From Limnephilus marmoratus (lineage: Eukaryota > Arthropoda > Insecta > Trichoptera > Limnephilidae), in NCBI GenBank assembly GCA_917880885.1, contig OU862920.1:43125019-43189018 (forward strand): a stretch of DNA of 64,000 bases, in the 5' to 3' direction. Below the pieces are notes generated by a model that made no database searches, had not been told where the DNA came from, and saw only the letters and a program-made list of their open reading frames with translations. The translations under genes and the position numbers were made by a program. Below, one piece after another: positions 46,001 to 50,300 of this stretch (the first letter of the stretch is position 1; each line of letters opens with the position of its first letter).

Positions 46001-47212
46001 GTGTGCTAGGGTGCTAATATTTTTAAAAAATGGCATCACGGATGTTGTTGTATGCGAAAAATATATGTTTTTGTTTTTTCAAGAATCGGTGTTTTGTATG
46101 AAGATTTTTTAGGAAATCGGTGCGGCACACCGCCAAACTGAAACTTTCTGAAATTTTTCGTACAAAAAAGTGATTTTCAAAAAAAAAAAAAAATTTTTTT
46201 TTCGGCTACAACAACTTCATAATGCCATTTTTTTTTTATTTCAGCACTCTAGCACACTTAAAAGTCACGAGCCGCCACTGCTGTGGAGACGAACCTTTTT
46301 CATGTTCCGAAATTTTACAAATAATGTAAAAATTATAAATAATGTCTGAACACAAATTTGGAAATGAGATCTGCTGGTTATTACTATCGACACATGCTCA
46401 CATCTGCCATGTATTGCAGTTCATGCAATCTGCTATATTTAGTTTATGTGCTATGGTCTCCAACACCAGATAGGAATGATGATAGAGAGCGCATCCATCT
46501 GTCGTACTCCGGACTCGATTTCAATGCTGTCCGATAACTGGCTTCGCATGATTCCAGTAGTGTGATGACTGACGGCAATTATAAAAAAAAATGCTTTTCT
46601 GTGGGTTTTGTTTTACATGGCACTAATTACATTGTATAATTCTGTTTTAGGTTCCAACATGGAAGATGCACATCTACACCTTAATCCAGCTGGGATGCTT
46701 GGTGCTGCTGTTTTGGATCAAGTACACCAGCTTCTCATTGGCTTTCCCATTCTTACTCATCATGTTGATTCCACTCCGTTGGCAACTCAAGCACATCTTC
46801 ACACCTATGGAGCTTCACGCAGTAAGTATCACAAATACATTTACATGCCTAATGTGGAAACGTAATAATCTACATAATATAATTATAGAATCACTTCTTA
46901 ACACATTCACGGACCCAACGTTTGTTGTCGACACAATGGTTAAGGAAGTAAAGTTTTGTATTGTGTTAGTTTGTAGCTATCATAGCACACATATGATAGC
47001 ATACGTTGAATATCTATATAAAAGAAATACTTAATAAATTAACAGATAATCTGTTCATTTTGTACTCACTTATGCCTTACATCTAATTTAATGTAATTCT
47101 TTTATCTATTAGCAACAATTTATTTATTTGTTTTCAGTTGGACGGGAAACAACCTGAATTGGACCTTGAAGATGAGCCAGATTTCTATGAGGAATCAACG
47201 CTACCTGGTTAA
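12872..47212 (+). CDS. Ae2: SLC4 anion exchanger (AE clade), gene span of 12 visible coding exons
   Basis: This plasma-membrane Cl-/HCO3- exchanger belongs to the SLC4 family. Exons are 12872-13061, 25292-25405, 31164-31393, 33974-34121, 40307-41030, 41117-41528, 41972-42377, 42632-42891, 43865-44079, 44832-45040, 46651-46821 and 47138-47212. All introns are GT-AG and every junction keeps frame, giving 1,050 codons plus TAA. Residues 1-470 are the band-3 cytoplasmic domain (VFVQLDEL near 101; HPTIAFVRL in exon 5). Residues about 470-1020 are the membrane domain, with [32 protein letters not shown] (the Glu equivalent to the transport Glu of AE1), [16 protein letters not shown] and [10 protein letters not shown]. 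The closing segments resemble AE1-3 more than Na-coupled NBC/NDAE members, hence AE clade; the fly symbol Ae2 is inferred orthology. The N terminus is incomplete because no upstream exon was identified. The gene is dispersed over 34 kb because its 5' introns are full of transposons. Confidence 0.93.
13135..13240 (+). pseudogene. Possible scrap of an RTE-like RT
   Basis: A short frame reads [20 protein letters not shown] just after the AE exon, resembling the FxYLGS block of RTE-type reverse transcriptases. It is too short to be sure. Confidence 0.35.
13243..13864 (+). mobile_element. Nonautonomous Helitron H1
   Basis: It starts TC (13243), preceded by A, and ends CTAG (13861-13864), followed by T, the A|T insertion rule of Helitrons. 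The 5' part carries two diverged copies of ATGAATCGCCGAAA...GAGCTCTGGCATTATGAAAT. The middle (about 13600-13800) is G/A-rich with many runs of three or more G. Related copies are at 14131-14579 (reverse) and 21243-21887. No Rep/helicase is encoded. Confidence 0.75.
13914..14130 (+). pseudogene. Ty3/gypsy reverse transcriptase fragment (5' part)
   Basis: It reads [20 protein letters not shown] then, after a frameshift, [14 protein letters not shown] with the catalytic YLDD, and [16 protein letters not shown] stop follows NEEEH. This is the palm of a gypsy-type RT. It is interrupted at 14130 by a Helitron and resumes at 14580 with the next codon. Confidence 0.8.
14131..14579 (-). mobile_element. 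Nonautonomous Helitron H2 inserted in the gypsy RT
   Basis: On + it opens CTAG and closes with GA (reverse of TC...CTAG). The flanks are A on one side and T on the other. Removing it joins AATATACAAAAA to TGTAAATTTGG, restoring the gypsy reading N-I-Q-K-C-K-F-G-V. It shares the C/T-rich (G/A-rich on its own strand) filler and the GAGCTCTGGCATTA block with H1, but has only one copy of the block duplicated in H1. Confidence 0.82.
14580..14960 (+). pseudogene. Ty3/gypsy reverse transcriptase fragment (3' part)
   Basis: It begins [19 protein letters not shown], the block that always follows the RT palm in gypsy elements, then in another frame [20 protein letters not shown]. Frameshifts make it dead. 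After about 14720 similarity is no longer clear. Confidence 0.75.
15573..16125 (+). mobile_element. MITE family M1, long form
   Basis: It starts AAGTGAAAACTTCTTTAGCA and ends TTTCACTTCTACCGCGTGTG. The core matches the copy at 8213-8775 (GGTACTCGGTTCCAATA, CAATATCCAATCTTCA, AAGAAGAAAACACAAATACT), about 550 bases. No open frame is shared between the two copies. Confidence 0.7.
16224..16469 (-). pseudogene. RTE-like retrotransposon C-terminal fragment
   Basis: The minus-strand frame reads [40 protein letters not shown] and [20 protein letters not shown]. The LGHV...GKxxGRRxxGRRxxSWLxNLRxWF layout is the C terminus of RTE/Bov-B-like reverse transcriptases common in insects. The fragment is isolated, so 5'-truncated. 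Confidence 0.7.
17175..17246 (+). repeat. tRNA-like SINE head
   Basis: TGGCTTAGGTGTTAGCG fits a Pol III A box and GAAGTTTCAATCCCC a B box, about 57 bases apart. The body does not fold as a tRNA. Similar heads appear at 24722 and 32674 (reverse). Confidence 0.4.
17657..18256. mobile_element. Harbinger-like nonautonomous element (600 bp)
   Basis: Terminal inverted repeats CCCGGCGAGATGG / CCATCTCGCCGGG are perfect over 13 bases and extend imperfectly inward. It is flanked by the 3-base target duplication TTA (17654-17656 and 18257-18259), as in PIF/Harbinger elements. No transposase is visible inside. Confidence 0.7.
18257..19100. other. No feature recognised
   Basis: AT-rich intronic sequence of the anion exchanger, with no supported gene or element boundary. 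Confidence 0.3.
19161..19200 (-). ncRNA. Degenerate hammerhead motif, left arm
   Basis: On the minus strand: AGCC, CCGATGA (one change from CUGAUGA), stem II GCTT/AAGC, GAAAC, short stem III around CTG, GTT, and GGCT closing stem I. This is the same architecture as at 12248 but with a substituted core base, so probably inactive. Confidence 0.5.
19204..19289 (-). mobile_element. Non-LTR 3' end inserted in the left Penelope arm
   Basis: These 86 bases interrupt the arm, opening with TTTTATTTATTTATTTATTT (a reverse-strand A-rich tail) and containing ACCTCACTAGGACAAG. The uninterrupted right arm shows the original sequence GGGGCTTATTATATC (in reverse), so the boundaries are clear. Similar 3' ends lie at 23430 and 29440. 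Confidence 0.6.
19441..19804 (+). pseudogene. Penelope-like GIY-YIG endonuclease fragment
   Basis: It reads [36 protein letters not shown] and [13 protein letters not shown]. The AIY and YIG halves, the CxxC pair and the RIKEH Arg/Glu helix fit the Penelope GIY-YIG nuclease. One frameshift near 19700 moves to [20 protein letters not shown] and ends in TAA at about 19802. Nonfunctional. Confidence 0.8.
20009..20048 (+). ncRNA. Degenerate hammerhead motif, right arm
   Basis: This is the inverted partner of 19161-19200 with GAAGCTTGAGCTAAGCGAAA. The first core block reads CCTATGA instead of CTGATGA, so catalysis is unlikely. Confidence 0.45.
20520..20740 (-). repeat. Dispersed repeat family Z, reverse copy
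   Basis: It contains CCGGCCCGCCACGCAGTA, CAACCAGTCTCTATC and GGTTCGAGAGGGCCC, the reverse of sequence at 32955-33130 and 35450-35620. Nature unknown; perhaps an untranslated region of a retrotransposon. Confidence 0.5.
20770..20945 (+). repeat. Non-LTR family X 3' fragment
   Basis: It shares CACCAGCTCGGCTGTGGAAA and TGTGTTTCCTC with 52830-52965 and 59140-59200, then an altered GCCTTGAGGGAAAATGTTC hairpin start. It is a degraded copy of the family whose 3' ends are at 33352, 36140 and 59307. Confidence 0.5.
21070..21235 (+). pseudogene. RTE-like RT scrap
   Basis: A frame reads [20 protein letters not shown] then [11 protein letters not shown], the ...ExRxNxVEMRxLRxxCGVxLxDR motif near the RT C terminus of RTE-like elements. 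The same block occurs at 37838-37900. A Helitron lies immediately downstream. Confidence 0.55.
21243..21887 (+). mobile_element. Nonautonomous Helitron H3
   Basis: It starts TCCTATATATATAAAAAT after an A and ends AAGCTAG before a T. A GCGG-GCGAAG-CCGC hairpin lies about 10 bases before the CTAG, the Helitron 3' signature. It contains GAGCTCTGGCAT as in H1/H2 and a G/A-rich filler at about 21600-21740. No protein is encoded. Confidence 0.85.
22057..22462. mobile_element. Small TIR element split by an M1 MITE
   Basis: The left end is GACAAATCTAAATCAACTCA and the right end is the inverse of GACAACTCAGATTGAACTC. CTTTGAAAAGTCATTAAAAG on the left matches CTTTTAATGACTCTTCAAAG on the right. An uninterrupted 172-base relative is at 61960-62131. 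The extra length is the M1 copy at 22115-22367. Confidence 0.6.
22115..22367 (-). mobile_element. MITE family M1 copy nested in the 22057-22462 element
   Basis: On + it begins TTCGAGTGCATTTAACTTGC and GGTAGAAGCGAAACTTTACC, and ends AAAGTTTCACTTCAAAAATA, the reverse of the M1 consensus. It is of the same subtype as the copies at 2238 and 5622. Confidence 0.65.
23430..23560 (-). mobile_element. Non-LTR 3' end
   Basis: It opens with TTTATTTATTTATTTATTAT (reverse A-rich tail) followed by TGTCTCACTAGGAAATCC, related to the 3' ends at 19204 and (in reverse) 29440-29510. Confidence 0.45.
23756..24706 (-). mobile_element. Internally deleted mariner transposon
   Basis: The terminal inverted repeats TTAGGTCCTxACATATGAAA are flanked by TA on each side (23754-23755, 24707-24708). 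The minus strand encodes both ends of a mariner transposase. The usual length is about 1.3 kb; this copy is 951 bases because the catalytic middle is missing. Confidence 0.88.
23833..24512 (-). pseudogene. Mariner transposase, deleted and frameshifted
   Basis: The N-terminal part has [36 protein letters not shown] (HTH domain) and [20 protein letters not shown]. After QTRVR near 24120 the frame breaks and jumps to the C-terminal part, [20 protein letters not shown] and [17 protein letters not shown]. The third catalytic Asp (YSPDFAPTD) remains, but the segment with the first two Asp is deleted. [12 protein letters not shown] also shows compensated frameshifts. Confidence 0.85.
24722..24775 (+). 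repeat. tRNA-like SINE head beside the mariner
   Basis: TGGCTAAGTTGG (24722) matches the Pol III A box and GTTCGATTCC (24766) the B box, 32 bases between them. A SINE probably begins near 24715, only a few bases from the mariner end, with no obvious tail. Confidence 0.5.
25292..25405 (+). CDS. Ae2: Anion exchanger exon 2
   Basis: This 38-codon exon lies between a pyrimidine-rich CTATTCCAG acceptor and a GTGAGT donor, phase 0 on both sides. It reads [18 protein letters not shown] followed by [20 protein letters not shown]. It joins without a gap to VFVQLDEL in exon 3, the start of the conserved band-3 cytoplasmic domain. A 12-bp minisatellite begins about 90 bases downstream of its donor. Confidence 0.92.
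25493..25870. repeat. 12-bp minisatellite in anion exchanger intron 2
   Basis: About 30 diverged head-to-tail copies of AACTTATAATAC run for roughly 380 bases. A long minus-strand open frame with a four-residue repeat (SCII) is simply a result of the period being a multiple of three. The array starts about 90 bases after the exon 2 donor. Confidence 0.85.
26870..29550 (+). mobile_element. CR1/jockey-like non-LTR retrotransposon, 5'-truncated
   Basis: This copy contains most of ORF2 downstream of the endonuclease and a 3' UTR. The 3' end has GCCTCGGAACAGACTTTGTC, a short stem CTCGCCTC...GAGGCGGG, AACTAAATAAACG and terminal CTGAAACTGAAACTGAACTG repeats. The 5' end is ragged at about 26870 with no endonuclease domain. 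The clade is read from the RT motifs and not confirmed. Confidence 0.82.
26917..29148 (+). pseudogene. Non-LTR reverse transcriptase with a single in-frame TGA
   Basis: One frame runs from 26917 to TAA 29146-29148, broken only by TGA at 27163-27165 (after DAMHM). Numbering from the Met at 27613: NYRPITLL (58-65), [13 protein letters not shown] (95-107), [13 protein letters not shown] with the first catalytic Asp (about 130), [14 protein letters not shown] (185-198), YADDTAILF catalytic pair (220-228), then SVWGGA. The upstream part ([20 protein letters not shown] and later) is the region between endonuclease and RT. TGA could be a deaminated CGA. All RT motifs are intact, so this is a young copy. 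Confidence 0.88.
29560..30870 (+). pseudogene. Non-LTR C-terminal fragment split by a hAT insertion
   Basis: Before the insertion it reads [20 protein letters not shown], and after it [20 protein letters not shown] then EKNSLY and a stop, colinear with the fragment at 6166-6600. The 3' UTR runs to an A-rich tail at 30825-30855. Deleting 29642-30451 restores ...MLPNAIKSC. Confidence 0.75.
29642..30443. mobile_element. Nonautonomous hAT element (802 bp)
   Basis: The ends TAGGGTTGCCATCT / AGATGGCAACCCTA are perfect inverted repeats. It is flanked by the 8-base target duplication TACCCAAC (29634-29641 and 30444-30451). GTCCGGCTTT-like motifs are repeated near both ends, as expected for hAT subterminal transposase sites. 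No transposase is recognisable. Confidence 0.88.
31164..31393 (+). CDS. Ae2: Anion exchanger exon 3: start of band-3 cytoplasmic domain
   Basis: The acceptor is ATTCCAG and the donor GTAAGTG; the exon ends with two bases of an Arg codon. It encodes [37 protein letters not shown] and [17 protein letters not shown], ending [12 protein letters not shown]. The [20 protein letters not shown] and LLDLDE elements are hallmarks of the SLC4 cytoplasmic domain. It is GC-rich relative to its introns. Confidence 0.96.
31400..32260. other. No gene recognised after exon 3
   Basis: About 31440-31640 is less AT-rich and open on the minus strand for 72 codons, but shows no known domain. The rest is AT-rich. 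Confidence 0.3.
32266..32389. mobile_element. Short TIR MITE (124 bp), TTA target duplication
   Basis: GGGAACGTACCCATACTACG on the left is the exact inverse of the right end, continuing to GTGAC (24 bases). It is flanked by TTA on both sides (32263-32265, 32390-32392). The core has long G runs. A PIF/Harbinger-like origin is suggested by the 3-base duplication. Confidence 0.75.
32674..32733 (-). repeat. tRNA-like SINE head, reverse
   Basis: On the minus strand, TGGCTTAGGTGG (A box) and GGTCGAGCCCC (B box) are 37 bases apart. The A-box part also shows TTAAAGCG as in true tRNA D arms. No 3' tail was delimited. Confidence 0.45.
32955..33352 (+). repeat. Repeat family Z followed by family X 3' end
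   Basis: 32955-33130 carries TACTGCGTGGCGGGCCGGAT and CCTCTCCAGCCGGACCCTC (family Z). 33240-33352 carries AAAAAGACCCTCCATACAGC, then CCCCTAGGGAAATTGTTTTCCTCAGGG and an A run at 33343. The combination suggests Z may be an upstream part of X (inference). Confidence 0.55.
33974..34121 (+). CDS. Ae2: Anion exchanger exon 4
   Basis: The first base completes the Arg codon begun in exon 3, and 49 codons follow to the GTACAG donor, ending in phase 0. It reads [16 protein letters not shown], then [19 protein letters not shown] and SSYTSLQ. The helix-rich MV-x-ELI and the RHKHVN block match the middle of the band-3 cytoplasmic domain. The next certain exon is over 6 kb away; the candidate cassette exon at 36264 lies between. 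Confidence 0.94.
35385..35830 (+). repeat. Family Z copy with a duplicated leader
   Basis: CAATCAAGGACGTAGCTATA...GGTTCGACTCTAA (35385-35450) recurs as CAATCAAGGGCGTACGC...GTTCGACCCTAAAGG (35697-35760). The intervening segment matches family Z (GGAGACTGGATTGAGAGG, CCTCTCCAGCCGGACTCTC). Each leader is followed by a long G run. Confidence 0.5.
36070..36140 (+). repeat. Family X 3' terminal hairpin
   Basis: CCCTAGGGGAAAATATTTTCCTCAGGG then CTCCTGTATGGATTTAATG and eight A. It is the same 3' end as at 33287-33352 and 59245-59307. Confidence 0.6.
36264..36392 (+). CDS. Candidate cassette exon in anion exchanger intron 4
   Basis: This is a GC-rich island inside an AT-rich intron. It lies between a TAG acceptor (GTGTGTATAG) and GTAACT, contains exactly 43 open codons, and has phase 0 at both ends, so it could be inserted between exon 4 (ends SLQ) and exon 5 (starts NLTEQ) without breaking the frame. 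Third positions are mostly G or C (36 of 43), as in the GC-rich 5' exons. The peptide has [15 protein letters not shown] and [11 protein letters not shown], with a possible RRST kinase site and three cysteines. SLC4 proteins vary in this region by alternative splicing. Against it: modest splice sites, and the opposite strand is also open with high third-position GC, so an antisense exon is possible. No homologue is recognised. Confidence 0.38.
36724..37302. mobile_element. Foldback element with a tRNA-like core
   Basis: The outer arms (about 36724-36803 and 37222-37302) are inverted copies: AGCACGGTCAATCAATAAGG against AGCACGGTCGATTGATTAGG in reverse, continuing through CGATAACTTT and CATCGTTCCCTAG. 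The inner arms (36825-36890, 37040-37107) are also inverted (ATAATTATTAGCCTGAAA). The loop holds a tRNA-like sequence. No coding capacity. Confidence 0.65.
36892..36966 (-). ncRNA. tRNA-like pseudogene in the foldback core
   Basis: This 75-base segment has GCCGACG...CAGCGGC acceptor halves (five of seven pairs), a D-arm/A box TAGCTAAGAGTGG, a seven-base anticodon-type loop CCGGAAA and a B box GGTTCGAGTCC. Base 33 is C instead of U, and acceptor and T stems have mismatches, so a working tRNA is unlikely. It may be the Pol III promoter of the surrounding element. Confidence 0.5.
37830..38670 (+). pseudogene. RTE-like retrotransposon remnant split by a hAT
   Basis: Before the insertion a frame reads [20 protein letters not shown]. 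After it come stop-rich pieces ending [15 protein letters not shown], matching the C-terminal xxWxSVxSAYPxxxxA of RTE-like proteins. Heavily decayed. Confidence 0.6.
37977..38404. mobile_element. GC-rich nonautonomous hAT-like element (428 bp)
   Basis: It is flanked by the 8-base duplication TTAGAAAG (37969-37976 and 38405-38412). The ends TAGCGATGTATCAG and (reverse) TAGAGATGGGTAAG are imperfect inverted repeats of hAT type. The interior is much richer in GC than the surroundings, with direct repeats GAACTCGTGCGTxTCGGTCC and GAACCCGAATGCCTC. Confidence 0.75.
38671..40306. other. No feature recognised (intron 4)
   Basis: AT-rich intronic sequence up to the exon 5 acceptor. Confidence 0.35.
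40307..41030 (+). CDS. Ae2: Anion exchanger exon 5: distal cytoplasmic domain
   Basis: This large exon (TTTTTACAG acceptor, GTAAAA donor, ends phase 1) encodes about 241 residues. A variable linker ([11 protein letters not shown] to EDLKRAHNE) precedes the second conserved half of the band-3 cytoplasmic domain: [40 protein letters not shown], and [18 protein letters not shown] lysine-rich coiled segment (residues about 410-450 of the visible protein) follows. It ends [13 protein letters not shown] at the entrance to the membrane domain. Confidence 0.97.
41117..41528 (+). CDS. Ae2: Anion exchanger exon 6: TM1-TM4
   Basis: The acceptor is TTTTTCAG and the donor AAG|GTTTG, leaving two bases of an Arg codon. 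It encodes [20 protein letters not shown], then hydrophobic segments with [40 protein letters not shown] and [19 protein letters not shown]. These are the first four membrane spans of SLC4 transporters, including the GxTGPLLxF substrate-site element of TM3. The open frame continues into the intron to 41796, but exon 7 supplies the conserved continuation. Confidence 0.97.
41972..42377 (+). CDS. Ae2: Anion exchanger exon 7: TM5, glycosylated loop, TM6
   Basis: The acceptor is TTTTTCAG and the donor AGT|GTAAGA, phase 0 at the end. It starts [18 protein letters not shown] (TM5) followed by [11 protein letters not shown], which aligns with the stilbene-reactive KLxK region of AE proteins but has Ala in place of the second Lys. 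A long outward loop carries two NxT/S sites (NSTN and NSTS), consistent with N-glycosylation of the third extracellular loop. TM6 is [20 protein letters not shown]. Confidence 0.96.
42632..42891 (+). CDS. Ae2: Anion exchanger exon 8: TM7-TM8
   Basis: The acceptor is TTTTAAAG and the donor GTAAGA, ending with two bases of a codon. It encodes [37 protein letters not shown] and [18 protein letters not shown]. The Glu in FMETHI corresponds to the TM8 glutamate that vertebrate AE1 uses in proton-coupled sulphate transport and that marks the AE clade (established for AE1, inferred here). Confidence 0.96.
42892..43864. other. Intron 8: no feature recognised
   Basis: AT-rich, with no element boundaries seen. 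Confidence 0.35.
43865..44079 (+). CDS. Ae2: Anion exchanger exon 9: TM9-TM10
   Basis: The acceptor is TTAATTAG and the donor AAAG|GTAAAT. It encodes [20 protein letters not shown], an intracellular loop that is nearly invariant in AE proteins, then [20 protein letters not shown] and [14 protein letters not shown]. The Arg in TVRS corresponds to the anion-site Arg of AE1 TM10. It ends in [14 protein letters not shown], the loop before TM11. Confidence 0.97.
44331..44790 (+). mobile_element. MITE family M1 tandem dimer in intron 9
   Basis: Two forward copies start with TGAAAACTTCTTTAGCACTG (44331) and AAAAACTTCTTTAGCATCAT (44561), a period of about 229 bases. Both contain GAAACTCGATGAAA, CTGCGAxAGxATGAGATAGA, GTGCTTCGTAGCC and TTCTGAAGGTTTCACTTCTA. 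The second contains an extra TCGATCTCCTCCTTGTGTGG block. The dimer ends about 40 bases before the exon 10 acceptor. Confidence 0.75.
44832..45040 (+). CDS. Ae2: Anion exchanger exon 10: TM11-TM12
   Basis: The acceptor is TTCTCTTTCAG and the donor AGG|GTAAGTG. It encodes [40 protein letters not shown] and [34 protein letters not shown] and KHHPxVxYVKR are the best conserved SLC4 signatures. The last three are AE-type rather than NBC-type. Confidence 0.97.
45210..45400. mobile_element. hAT-end-like fragments in intron 10
   Basis: CAGTGGCGGATTTGCAGTCT at 45210 and CAATGGTCCCCAACCTTTG near 45323 resemble hAT termini, but no matching opposite ends or duplications were found. A GC-rich segment (GGCCGCCCTAGGCCCC) follows the first. 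Confidence 0.35.
45480..46330 (+). pseudogene. Decayed C2H2 zinc-finger array inside anion exchanger intron 10
   Basis: About six tandem units of roughly 84 bases occur. Two consecutive units are still in frame near 45640-45770: [20 protein letters not shown] then [16 protein letters not shown], a canonical C-x2-C-x12-H-x3-H finger with a TGEKP-like linker (SKDKP, SGEK elsewhere). The rest has frameshifts and stops. The final unit ([10 protein letters not shown]) is cut by the hAT MITE at 45979-46281. Probably an old retrocopy or a remnant of a tandem-finger gene in the sense orientation of the host intron. Confidence 0.8.
45979..46281. mobile_element. hAT MITE (303 bp) in the zinc-finger remnant
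   Basis: The inverted ends CAGTGGCGGCTCGTGACTTT extend imperfectly to about 37 bases (GTGTGCTAGxGTGCT). It is flanked by the 8-base duplication CTGTGGAG (45971-45978, 46282-46289), which is itself part of the finger linker. No coding sequence. Confidence 0.9.
46651..46821 (+). CDS. Ae2: Anion exchanger exon 11: TM13-TM14
   Basis: This is a 57-codon exon, phase 0 on both sides, between TCTGTTTTAG and GTAAGTAT. It reads [20 protein letters not shown], then [20 protein letters not shown] and [10 protein letters not shown]. The WKMH start and the AFPFxLIMxIPLR span are typical of the end of AE membrane domains. The reading frame stays open into the intron, but the conserved C terminus lies in exon 12. 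Confidence 0.96.
47138..47212 (+). CDS. Ae2: Anion exchanger terminal coding exon 12: acidic C-terminal tail
   Basis: It follows TTGTTTTCAG and encodes 24 residues, [20 protein letters not shown] plus TLPG, then TAA at 47210. A short acidic tail beginning LD and ending in a Tyr/Glu cluster is characteristic of AE1-3. In AE1 this tail carries an LDADD motif implicated in carbonic anhydrase II contact; here the start is LDGKQ and the acidic run is shifted to LDLEDEPD. Confidence 0.93.
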   Translation: MDGKQPELDLEDEPDFYEESTLPG

Positions 47213-47326
47213 ATGGCAGCCACAACTATGATGGAAGTTAAATCACCGTTATAAAAAAAGTTTAAATTGTTGAGTGATATGTTACGGGCCTTATGAAAGG
47301 AAGATGGAAGAGAAAAAATATATAAT

Positions 47327-47332
47327 AATAAA
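47327..47332 (+). promoter_or_regulatory. Ae2: Candidate polyadenylation signal of the anion exchanger
   Basis: This AATAAA lies about 115 bases after the TAA. Another AATAAA is at 48672-48677 and others lie further on in the AT-rich sequence, so the true 3' end is not determined. Confidence 0.4.
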
Positions 47333-50300
47333 AAACTATTAACAGTCCCGTTCTGAAGGGAGGTAAAGCACTTACCCCAAATGAGAATTTTGTGCGATAT
47401 CTAAGTTATTTTTTACATCTCATACCTACTCTTTAATTTAGAATATCTTAGAAAAACTATTCGGTAATCGATCTGCATTTAATATAAAGCAAAATCCCGT
47501 TACTTTTTTTAAAAATATTAAATACCACCTACCAAAATCTGACAAGAAATTTCTCCCCCCCACCCCTCGTCCCTCGGATCAAAAACACTTTTTTTTTAAT
47601 TCTGCAAGTGCGATTGTAAAAGGCGTATTTTACTAGAAAGGGCTACAATAATATATACTTATTTGAGTCACTCTTTGCTTTCTCGTACTATCTCTTTTAC
47701 CATTTTGCATTACTTAATGATTAAATTAACTGCTGGGCGATGATGTCTTTTAAAAACGATAAATGGTAACAAATATTTGAATTTTACTGGAAAAAACAAA
47801 AAATATTAAGAGACGGGGGGTTTAGTGATCTTTATTTTGATTGTAGGTTTTATACCTTCAGGTATCTAAAGGTTGAAACCTTTAGATTGAGACCTTGATC
47901 AAATGGGAAAAAACAGTTATATAGTAAGTAGGCAAAGTTCTCAGAAAATTATCAGTAGATGGATTTTAACAAAAAAGTATGACAACCTTATGAATATCAT
48001 TATTTGAGTTAATCAGAGTCATACCTAACAATCAATGGCTTGGTGCCTATGCACTTAACCTATGCACGCAAGTGACTTAAGCTATGTACTTAAGCGGTCC
48101 ATAACAATTCAATTTGTGATTTCAGTCAGCAAAGTAGAAATTGTCATAAAAACTCTAAACCCTATAAACGGGAAGTAAGTGTTCAGGAAATGTTAGAATG
48201 CGAGCGCTGATAATTGCGATTGAGAAATTTTACTGTAAATTTAATGACATGGACCTAATTACGCAGTAGGTACTTAAAACCAAAATTATGACCAAAACCC
48301 ACCAGCATAAGACACTTCTTATGTTAAATGCTACTATTTATAAATTTAATATATTTTTGTCAAATAATGTCTAATGACCAAACGAAATATAAATGATGTT
48401 AATTTTCAATTAAATCAAAAAAAAAACTACAATTAGGTATTAAAGATAAATTCTAAATTGTTTTCTGTACTGATTAATTGAGCTTTTCTATCATGTCTTG
48501 TAAATTTATTGAGTGAAATTATATATCAATGTTAATGTTATAATAATGTATGTGTGCTGATACGTTCCTTTAGGTTTCTTTTGTTTGGATGTCAAGGATT
48601 TGAATGATTTATCTGAATATTTTCCATTCAACCAAATATTTTTGATAAAACATTTCATTAGAAAATAATTAAATAAAGAAATGTATAAATGCGTCAAGCA
48701 TCGTATTATTTGTTATTATATATATCATAAAATCACTTTTTATATTATACAAAAAAAGCTTATCAACGATTTTGAAATAGATTTTACTCGAGTGATGTAC
48801 GAAATGCTGTAAACAAAATACATACCTACCTGAATATATTCAATTTTCTTAAACACAAAAAAATATTTTCAAATAGTTTTTACGAAAGAAAGAATATATT
48901 TAAAACAACGTAAAAACATATTTTCATCAAAAGATCATATTTTAAATCCGAGAAAAGGGGCCAGAAAATATTATATTTCTGATAAAAATGTTATTTATGA
49001 TTAATAAAATTATTATTAAATTTTGATTTTAAAACCTATTTGACTCCAATGGGCTATTATTTTTCAAAATGTTCAAGAGTAATAGTAACATCTTACGCAG
49101 TGATAGTTACTATTCAAAGAGAAGAAAACATATAATATCTGTTTTCTATTTATTGATTACAGATTAGCTTTGGCCTATGGCCGCATTTTATTTAAAATTA
49201 TGATGTTAACCTAAGCCTATCGAACAGACATTAATATTGATTGTTCTTTAAATCTGTTTATTTGTTAAGGAGTAGTTTTAAAAGATGGCAGCTTGCGTAC
49301 GCTCATTTAAATCAAAGTGTTGGTGCACACGTCTATATACAATTTGAAAAGCTCAAAACTATCAACACGTTCTGTAAATTTCCTTTCTTCGCAGTTAGCC
49401 AGTAATATGTAATCAGGTTAAATTACTATTAACCTCACCTGAACTACTTTGAAGGATAAAATGTAAACATCATGGTCATTCTAAGTAGAGTGTAGACTTA
49501 TATAACGAAATAAGCATAATGTAATGTACTCAAAGCTTTGGAACGGTCTAACGGGTTGCGCCGCTACTTACACTAACTTGATGAGTATACAGAGATGCTC
49601 CACTAGGATGTCTCAAATATAATTTACTTTAAGATAATTATGTTACAGCTTTGTAGATTTTAGTCATAAGACATTGTCAATTCAATTTTTGTGAAATCGT
49701 TTTCAACCAAGTAAGAATCTTTTTTCGAGAAACCACTCAATGTGCATTTGTTATTATTTATAATGACTGTCCTAATGTTAATGGTTTTGAATTTACCTTT
49801 GATTCCAAATTAGTATTGTCTGCAGTTTGTTAATTAATTTATATAAAATAGGGATACATAACTAAACATATAATATATACTATAATAATAATAATAATAT
49901 GTATTCTCATATTATAAACTTTGTCCTATTGTAGTGATATATCTTATGAATTAATGTGGTAAGAAAGGTCGGGAGGGAGTTGTTGATGGATTTAAAGAAT
50001 GTGACTTAATAAAATTAAAAGATATACTATTATTAAAAACACTATTTGTTATAAAATATTCTAAATGTGTAGATTAGATTTTAAATACATATTGTGATGT
50101 TGGCAAGGCTGGCTCTGCTCAAATAATAGTTGAGACTTGATGTGTTTCGATGGTGCAGATTCAATGATAAAGTGCGCCCGCACTCTAAATATTGACTAAT
50201 TATTTCCCAATTCCAAACTGCAAAACCCCAACTTGTTGGACTTATGTTGACTTTGCAAGATACATTCTGTCGCACATTCATGAGCCCGCCTCCACTCAGA

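Noticed and set aside
46822..47034. Open frames extending past exon 11
   Set aside because: The conserved acidic C terminus lies in exon 12 after a GTAAGT/TTTTCAG intron; the extension is AT-rich intron.
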